17,737 nucleotides of DNA, taken from Calditrichota bacterium. GTDB lineage: Bacteria; Calditrichota; Calditrichia; RBG-13-44-9. A program made the translations under genes and the position numbers. The notes below the pieces were generated by a model that had not been told where the DNA came from, did not search any database, and was given only the letters and a program-made list of their open reading frames with translations. The stretch spans positions 1-17,737 of the forward strand of contig JAJRXE010000088.1 in NCBI GenBank assembly GCA_024276455.1, written 5' to 3'. Below are positions 12,533 to 17,737 of this stretch, piece after piece; position 1 is the first letter of the stretch; each line of letters opens with the position of its first letter.

Positions 12533-14458
12533 TTAAAACAGCACTCCAAAGATGTGAACAGTCCAGGCCAGCACAATGGCCAGACCCAGAGTAATCCCCA
12601 CAGTCAGCAACATCCATTTTCGCCCCAGTTCCCGACTCAACACGGCCATGGTCGCCACACAGGGAATATAAAAGGTAATAAAGACGGTAAATGTTAAAAT
12701 CTGATTGGTCGTCATCACTTTAATCACATCGGTTGTTCCCAGGGCCTGGGTTAACATAATGAGGGACAATTCTTTTCGCAAGACTCCGAAAATCATGGTG
12801 ACGCCCACCTTGGAAGGAAGCCCCAACAAATCCGTCAAAGGAGAGAGAAGCAGATTCACCAGACGATCCAGATGGAAATATTCCAGAAATCCCAGGACAA
12901 TACTTCCGGCAATCAGAATGGGCCAGGCAATGACGATAAATTCTTTAATCCGAAACCAGGTCTTCTTCTTGATCACATTCCAGGAAGGCATCCGGTAAGA
13001 AGGAATTTCCATAATCATTCCCGGAGAAACCTCGGGCATCAAACCGGTCAAGATTTTTCCGGTCAACGCAATAATCAAAATATTGAACACGTAAATCATT
13101 AAAGCCCAGAGGGGACCCAGATAATAAGCCACCAACCCAAAAATGACAATAGAACGGGCCGAGCAGGGCACCATACTGGCAATAACCCCGGCAATAAGCC
13201 GATCAGTCCGTGATGGTAAAATCCGGGTGGCCATCACCGCCGGCACATTGCACCCGTATCCCAAAATGGCCGGAATAATCGCCGTACCGTGCAGGCCGAT
13301 GCGGTGCATAAAGGAATCCATTAAAAATGCCATACGGGGTAAGTAGCCAATATCTTCCAGGAAATTGAGTCCTACCAGAAAAGGGGTTAAATACGGTAAA
13401 ACAATGGCCATTCCCCCGCTAATACCCCATAAGAGCGATTTAAAAAACTGGTGGACAAAGGTACCGGTTGCGAGATGCTGGTCCAGAAGCAGATTTAACC
13501 AATCGAAACCGGACAACAAATACGTTTCCAGATAAGATCCCACATAGAATACAAAATTGAAAAATCCTACCAACACCACAATCAAAATCACATAACCGCC
13601 GTACTTGTGCATCACCAGGTTGTCCAGTTTTTCCTGCCAACCAATTTTTGGTTGCCCAACCGTTACCACCTGATGATAAATTTCCATGGCGAGGGCGTGG
13701 CGCTCCAGAGCAATAATGGTTTCCTGGGGTTTACCCCGTAAACGAACCAGCTTCTTTTGCAAACGCTTTACCTGGTCCTGCAAATCTCTGCCATCACTGC
13801 CAACCACGTTGCGCAAAAAATAGTCGTCGTCTTCCAGCAATTTGAGGGCTAAAAACCGGCGAGGGTATTTTATTTTTTGTGAATAATTCTCGGCTAAATA
13901 ACTTTCTAATTCCCGGATGACCTTTTCCACATCCCGCTGGACTTCGAGGTGGTGGGGACGCACCGAGGTCGGGTCCCGCAGCACGTTTTTGACCGTGGCA
14001 AACAATTTCCTTACCCCGGTGTTGTGGCTGGCAACGGTGGGAATAACCGGAACCCCCAGAATTTGCGAGAGTTTTTCCGCATCGATTTCGATTCCTTTGC
14101 GCTTGGCTTCATCCACCATATTGAGGGCCACCACCACCGGAATTTCCAATTCCAACAGTTCCAGAGTCAGCGGAAGGCTTCTGCCTAACTGCGAGGCGTC
14201 AATCACGTTTACCACCACGTCAAACCCTTCTTTGAGAAGGTATTTGATGATTTCCGCTTCCGCTTCGTTGGTGGCCGAGAGCGAATAGGTTCCCGGAAAG
14301 TCAATTAATTCGTGGACTTGCCCGTTAATATGTACTTTGCTCTGGGTATATTTTACGGTGGAACCGGGGAAATTGGACGCCACTGACTTGTAACCGGCAA
14401 CGGCATTAAACAAGGTGCTCTTTCCGGAGTTGGGCTGTCCAATCAGCGCAATTTTCAT
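12533..14458 (-). CDS. feoB: Ferrous iron transport GTPase-permease FeoB
   Basis: A 641-residue inner membrane protein that imports Fe2+. The N-terminal G domain (about 1-165) shows G1 GQPNSGKST (7-15), G3 DFPG (53-56), G4 NMVD (113-116, the usual FeoB variant of NKxD) and G5-like VASHNTG. A helical GDI-like linker follows (about 170-275). The membrane domain has the two Gate motifs, with GYLPRMAFLMDSFMHRIGLHG and GYGCNVPAVMATR in the first half and PCSARSIVIFG nearby, and a second half with FGVLRKELS and FYIPCVATMAVL. The length is shorter than the 773 residues of the Escherichia coli protein but normal for many bacteria. Its ATG lies within the feoA stop (ATGA overlap). Confidence 0.96.
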   Translation of the reverse strand: MKIALIGQPNSGKSTLFNAVAGYKSVASNFPGSTVKYTQSKVHINGQVHELIDFPGTYSLSATNEAEAEIIKYLLKEGFDVVVNVIDASQLGRSLPLTLELLELEIPVVVALNMVDEAKRKGIEIDAEKLSQILGVPVIPTVASHNTGVRKLFATVKNVLRDPTSVRPHHLEVQRDVEKVIRELESYLAENYSQKIKYPRRFLALKLLEDDDYFLRNVVGSDGRDLQDQVKRLQKKLVRLRGKPQETIIALERHALAMEIYHQVVTVGQPKIGWQEKLDNLVMHKYGGYVILIVVLVGFFNFVFYVGSYLETYLLSGFDWLNLLLDQHLATGTFVHQFFKSLLWGISGGMAIVLPYLTPFLVGLNFLEDIGYLPRMAFLMDSFMHRIGLHGTAIIPAILGYGCNVPAVMATRILPSRTDRLIAGVIASMVPCSARSIVIFGLVAYYLGPLWALMIYVFNILIIALTGKILTGLMPEVSPGMIMEIPSYRMPSWNVIKKKTWFRIKEFIVIAWPILIAGSIVLGFLEYFHLDRLVNLLLSPLTDLLGLPSKVGVTMIFGVLRKELSLIMLTQALGTTDVIKVMTTNQILTFTVFITFYIPCVATMAVLSRELGRKWMLLTVGITLGLAIVLAWTVHIFGVLF

Positions 14459-14739
14459 AGCTCTTCCACTAAAATCTTTGCGGCGACTCCCCGTCCCAGC
14501 GCCACCGCCATTCCCTGATTCTCGATCAACAGCGGTCCGGCAAACGGAGCATTTCTCTTCACTTTAATGACACTCCCGATTCCAATACCAAACTGGGCCA
14601 GTTGCTTCCGGGCGCCTCGCCCCCCAACAATGTTCACAATTTTTACCTTCTTATTCGTAGGAACTTCTAACAGGGTTTTAAATCCTTTTTGCTCGGTCAC
14701 AATTTCCTCGGAGAATCCATTTATTCTTCTTAACACCAT
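14455..14739 (-). CDS. feoA: FeoA-type SH3-like accessory protein
   Basis: A small protein of the FeoA family, an SH3-like domain that works with FeoB at the inner membrane. The core runs GGRGARKQLAQFGIGIGSVIKV, with NAPFAGPLLIENQGMAVALGRGVAAKILVEEL closing the domain, the usual FeoA pattern of glycine turns and a LGRxxAxxI end. The longest ATG frame gives 94 residues (start 14739) but has only a weak ribosome site. A GTG at 14700 has GAGGA about four bases upstream and gives 81 residues, closer to the typical FeoA length, so the true start may be there. Stop and feoB start overlap as ATGA. Upstream is the divergent uvrA region. Confidence 0.88.
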   Translation of the reverse strand: MVLRRINGFSEEIVTEQKGFKTLLEVPTNKKVKIVNIVGGRGARKQLAQFGIGIGSVIKVKRNAPFAGPLLIENQGMAVALGRGVAAKILVEEL

Positions 14740-14988
14740 ATTTATTTCGTCCGTTTCCTAAATTTCCTTATTAGCCGCGAACATTTCCATTAAATCTTGC
14801 TCTTTTGTCTGTTTTCATTTCGCGCCCCACCTGCTAATAATAATCGTTCTCACCCGCCCATTCCTAATTAAAAATAATATTTAGATTTATTTTCAACAAA
14901 TATTTAAATTTTATTTTTCAGTTTAGTTCCCGGACTTTTTAAATAGATATTGGGAACATCGCAGAAACGTTTCGTAAAATAGGATGGT
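14740..14988. promoter_or_regulatory. Divergent feoA/uvrA intergenic region
   Basis: About 250 bases that must hold the promoters of feoA (leftward) and uvrA (rightward). It is AT-rich, with a run of A/T from about 14866 to 14925. I see no confident -35/-10 pair and no full Fur box; TAATAATAATCG near 14834 is only loosely Fur-like. Near uvrA are a GTTCCC...GGGAAC dyad (14926-14957) and the palindrome GAAACGTTTC (14964-14973), which could bind a regulator of uvrA. Confidence 0.4.
14926..14957. repeat. GTTCCC-N20-GGGAAC dyad upstream of uvrA
   Basis: Six-base arms gttccc (14926-14931) and gggaac (14952-14957) surround 20 bases that include TTTTTAAATAGATATT. It lies 32 to 63 bases before the uvrA ATG, where a repressor site would overlap a promoter. 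GTTC/GAAC half-sites are used by LexA in several phyla, but this spacing is not a known LexA site. Confidence 0.4.
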
Positions 14989-17737
14989 ATGGACAAATAC
15001 ATTCACATAAAAGGGGCGCGGGTCCACAATTTAAAGAACCTTGAATTGAAAATTCCCCGCGGGAAACTCATTGTCATCACCGGACCCAGCGGGTCGGGGA
15101 AATCCAGTTTGGCGTTCGACACCATTTACGCCGAGGGGCAGCGCCGCTACGTGGAATCGCTTTCGGCTTATGCCCGGCAATTTCTGGAGAAGATGCCTAA
15201 ACCGGACGTGGATTTCATCAGCGGAGTGGCCCCGGCGATTGCCATTCAACAGAAAGCCCCTTCGGGCAATCCCCGCTCCACGGTGGGAACCCTGACGGAA
15301 ATTTACGATTACCTGCGCTTGCTCTACGCCCGCATCGGCGAGATTCACTGTCCGCACTGCGGGACTCCCATCCAGCGGGATTCCAACCAATCCGTTTTAC
15401 AATTTCTGACCAATTTGCCCGCCGGAGAAACCTGCTACATTACCTTTCCCCTGCCGAACGAGATCAAGCAACAGGAACAGATCGCCCGACACTTTCTTCT
15501 TTCCGAGGGCTTTGTGCGGGTCTGGCAAAAGGGGAAGATTAAAAATCTGCGCCGGGAGGAAGTGGATTTAACAGCGCCGGAAACTTTTGTGGTAGTGGAC
15601 CGCCTCCGCAGTGGCACGGAGCTCGACCGTCAGCGCGCCGTGGAGTCCATTGAAACCGCCTTTCATTCCGGGGAAGGTTTTTTGACCGTTATCGGGGAAC
15701 CAGATCGACTTCATCATTTCAATAAACGGCTGATTTGCAACCGGTGCGGTACTCGTGCCATTGCACCGGAGCCCCGTTTATTCTCTTTCAATAATCCTTA
15801 CGGAGCCTGTCCGGGCTGCCAGGGGTTTGGCGACATGATGGATCTGGATTTGAAAAAAATTATTCCCGATCCCTCCAAAAGCTTGCGCCGCGGTGCCATT
15901 GCACCCTGGTCCACCCCCGCTTACCGCCATTTGCTGACTGAGCTGGCTTACATTGCGCCGCAGTACGGCATCCGTATGGACGCTCCCTGGGAATCGCTCA
16001 GTCCGCAGCAACAGGAGATAATTTTGAATGGAGACGAGCACTTTCCGGGCATTCGCGGTTTCTTCGAATGGCTGGAAACCAAAAAATACAAGGTGCATGT
16101 TCGGGTGTTCATCAGCCGGTACCGCAGTTACTTTACCTGCACCATGTGTCACGGTGCACGCCTGCGGCCGGAAGCCCTGGCTGTGAAAATCGGCGGGAAA
16201 AACATTTCCGAACTCACCCTGCTTCCGATTGAACGCCTTTACCAATTTTTTGAGGAGCTCAGACTCACCGGCGAACAGGAACAGATTGCGGAACCGCTGC
16301 TCAAGGAAATTCGCAATCGGCTAAAATATTTAATCGATGTGGGGCTGGGTTATCTTCACCTGAACCGGCGAGCCAACACCTTGAGTGGCGGAGAGTTTCA
16401 GCGTATTAACCTGGCTTCGGCCCTGGGATCTTCCCTTACCGGGGTGCTTTACATTCTGGACGAACCCACCATCGGGCTGCATCCCCGCGACACCCGCCGG
16501 CTCATTCACATTCTCAGATCGCTGGTGGAAGCCGGAAACACGGTCCTCGTGGTGGAACACGACCCCGAGATGAGTCAAGCCGCCGACCATATCATCGACC
16601 TGGGACCGGCTTCGGGCGAACGGGGTGGGCAAATCGTTTTTCAGGGGCGCTATTCCCGGCTCCTTAAAAAAGGAAACGGCATTACGGCAAGCTGGTTACG
16701 GGGCGAAAAGAAGATTCCTAAACGGCCTCCCCGCCTTAAATCGGAATATTATTTGACCATCGTCGGCGCCCGGGAGCACAATTTAAAAAACCTCACCGTA
16801 AAAATTCCCCTCAACCAATTTGTGTGTTTAACCGGAGTTTCCGGCTCCGGAAAAAGTACGTTAGTCATGGACATTCTCTACCATGCCTACCAGGCTAAAA
16901 AAGGAAATTTTAACGGTCGGGTGGGACGCCACGACAAAATTATTGGCCTGGATTACCTGGACCGAATTGAAATGGTGGATCAATCGCCCATTGGACGCAC
17001 TCCGCGGAGCAATCCGGTAACTTACATAAAGGCGTTTGACGAGATCCGTAAAATATTTGCCCGCACCGCGCAAGCCCGCGCCCGGGGATTCACGCCGGCG
17101 CACTTCTCGTTCAATGTGCCCGGAGGCCGCTGCGACCAGTGTAACGGCGACGGAGAAATTAAAATCGAAATGCAATTTTTGGCCGACGTGTACATTCAAT
17201 GCGACGCCTGCAAAGGCAAACGCTTTAAACCCAGTGTATTAGATGTGTATTACCGGGGCAAAAACATTCACGAGGTGCTGCAGCTTACCGTGGATGAAGC
17301 CCTGGAATTTTTTCAAGATCACCCGGCACTGGTGCGCAAACTAACGATTCTCCAGAAGGTTGGTCTGGGTTACCTGCGCCTGGGTCAACCGGCACCCACC
17401 CTTTCCGGTGGAGAAGCCCAGCGCATTAAAATTGCCGCCCATTTGACTAAAAAACACCAGGGCCGAGTGTTATTCATCATGGATGAACCGACCACCGGGC
17501 TGCATCTGGACGAAATTTCCAAATTGCTCCAGGCGCTGGAGATGCTGCTTCAGGGAGGCGCCTCTTTGCTGGTAATTGAACACAATTTACAGGTCATTAA
17601 GAATGCCGACTGGATTATTGAACTGGGCCCGGAAGGTGGAGAAAAAGGTGGTCAGATCGTGGCCGAAGGTAATCCGGACGAGCTCATGCGAATGACACAT
17701 TCGCCCACCGGTCAGTTCCTCCGACGGTTGGAAGAAC
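14989..17737 (+). CDS. uvrA: Excinuclease ABC subunit A (DNA damage recognition), missing its C-terminal end
   Basis: 916 codons of UvrA are present; the frame is open at the right edge and the last readable residues (GQFLRRLEE) match the usual end of the protein, so few residues are lost. UvrA finds DNA lesions and loads UvrB in nucleotide excision repair. It contains two ABC ATPase units: Walker A GPSGSGKSS (32-40) and GVSGSGKST (616-624), signatures LSGGEFQ (465-471) and LSGGEAQ (805-811), Walker B LDEP (490-493) and MDEP (831-834). Zinc modules are Cys250/253/274/277 and Cys715/718/738/741. The segment after residue 117, beginning with CPHCG (121-125), corresponds to the UvrB-binding region, so this is a full UvrA, not a UvrA2-type lacking it. 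AGGA lies four bases before the ATG at 14989. Confidence 0.97.
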   Translation, partial: MDKYIHIKGARVHNLKNLELKIPRGKLIVITGPSGSGKSSLAFDTIYAEGQRRYVESLSAYARQFLEKMPKPDVDFISGVAPAIAIQQKAPSGNPRSTVGTLTEIYDYLRLLYARIGEIHCPHCGTPIQRDSNQSVLQFLTNLPAGETCYITFPLPNEIKQQEQIARHFLLSEGFVRVWQKGKIKNLRREEVDLTAPETFVVVDRLRSGTELDRQRAVESIETAFHSGEGFLTVIGEPDRLHHFNKRLICNRCGTRAIAPEPRLFSFNNPYGACPGCQGFGDMMDLDLKKIIPDPSKSLRRGAIAPWSTPAYRHLLTELAYIAPQYGIRMDAPWESLSPQQQEIILNGDEHFPGIRGFFEWLETKKYKVHVRVFISRYRSYFTCTMCHGARLRPEALAVKIGGKNISELTLLPIERLYQFFEELRLTGEQEQIAEPLLKEIRNRLKYLIDVGLGYLHLNRRANTLSGGEFQRINLASALGSSLTGVLYILDEPTIGLHPRDTRRLIHILRSLVEAGNTVLVVEHDPEMSQAADHIIDLGPASGERGGQIVFQGRYSRLLKKGNGITASWLRGEKKIPKRPPRLKSEYYLTIVGAREHNLKNLTVKIPLNQFVCLTGVSGSGKSTLVMDILYHAYQAKKGNFNGRVGRHDKIIGLDYLDRIEMVDQSPIGRTPRSNPVTYIKAFDEIRKIFARTAQARARGFTPAHFSFNVPGGRCDQCNGDGEIKIEMQFLADVYIQCDACKGKRFKPSVLDVYYRGKNIHEVLQLTVDEALEFFQDHPALVRKLTILQKVGLGYLRLGQPAPTLSGGEAQRIKIAAHLTKKHQGRVLFIMDEPTTGLHLDEISKLLQALEMLLQGGASLLVIEHNLQVIKNADWIIELGPEGGEKGGQIVAEGNPDELMRMTHSPTGQFLRRLEE

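Noticed and set aside
1..17737. CRISPR arrays, insertion sequences, phage genes, defence islands, tRNA or rRNA genes
   Set aside because: No spaced direct repeats, transposase or integrase motifs, nor RNA-gene sequences were recognised on either strand; the CPBP protease alone is not evidence of a defence system.

Overview
The window is ordinary bacterial chromosome of roughly 50% GC, densely coded on both strands. No rRNA, tRNA, CRISPR array, transposase or phage gene was seen, and no gene-free stretch exceeds 300 bases. An outer membrane-type OmpA-domain protein points to a Gram-negative cell. I cannot place the organism firmly. A member of the FCB/Calditrichota part of the tree, or a similar uncultured lineage, would fit the mix of genes, but this is inference and there is no marker RNA to test it.

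Layout, left to right. (1) 1-4992, minus strand: nadE (glutamine-dependent NAD+ synthetase), a small 106-residue protein overlapped by one base with a single-domain ArsA/Get3-type ATPase, a periplasmic helical-repeat protein with a C-terminal OmpA domain, and the first 55 codons of a LarE-like PP-loop gene that runs off the left edge. (2) 5221-8835, plus strand: a tight five-gene cluster with mostly 4-base ATGA overlaps. It holds a PtsN-type PTS EIIA, a divergent P-II-like protein, a DUF2007-like small protein, a ClC-family chloride channel with two CBS domains and a TrmH/SpoU rRNA methyltransferase. A CPBP (Abi/CAAX-type) membrane protease follows at 8947-9777. (3) 9764-12352, minus strand: a long-form alanyl-tRNA editing protein (AlaX), a four-cysteine protein resembling the DUF2378/Mxa_TIGR02265 family, and a SatD-family protein whose 3' end overlaps the CPBP gene. 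(4) 12533-14739, minus strand: feoA-feoB ferrous iron uptake. (5) 14989-17737, plus strand: uvrA, missing only its last few residues at the right edge.

Most genes are housekeeping or transport functions with clear family motifs. The less explored material is: the pairing of EIIA, a P-II-like protein and DUF2007 with an anion channel, which looks like a regulatory module; the ArsA-like ATPase with its small coupled partner; a SatD protein that keeps two aspartates placed like those of nucleotide-cyclase palm domains; and the AlaX-DUF2378-SatD grouping. I found no clear defence system, mobile island or other strikingly new system, so the findings are graded modestly.
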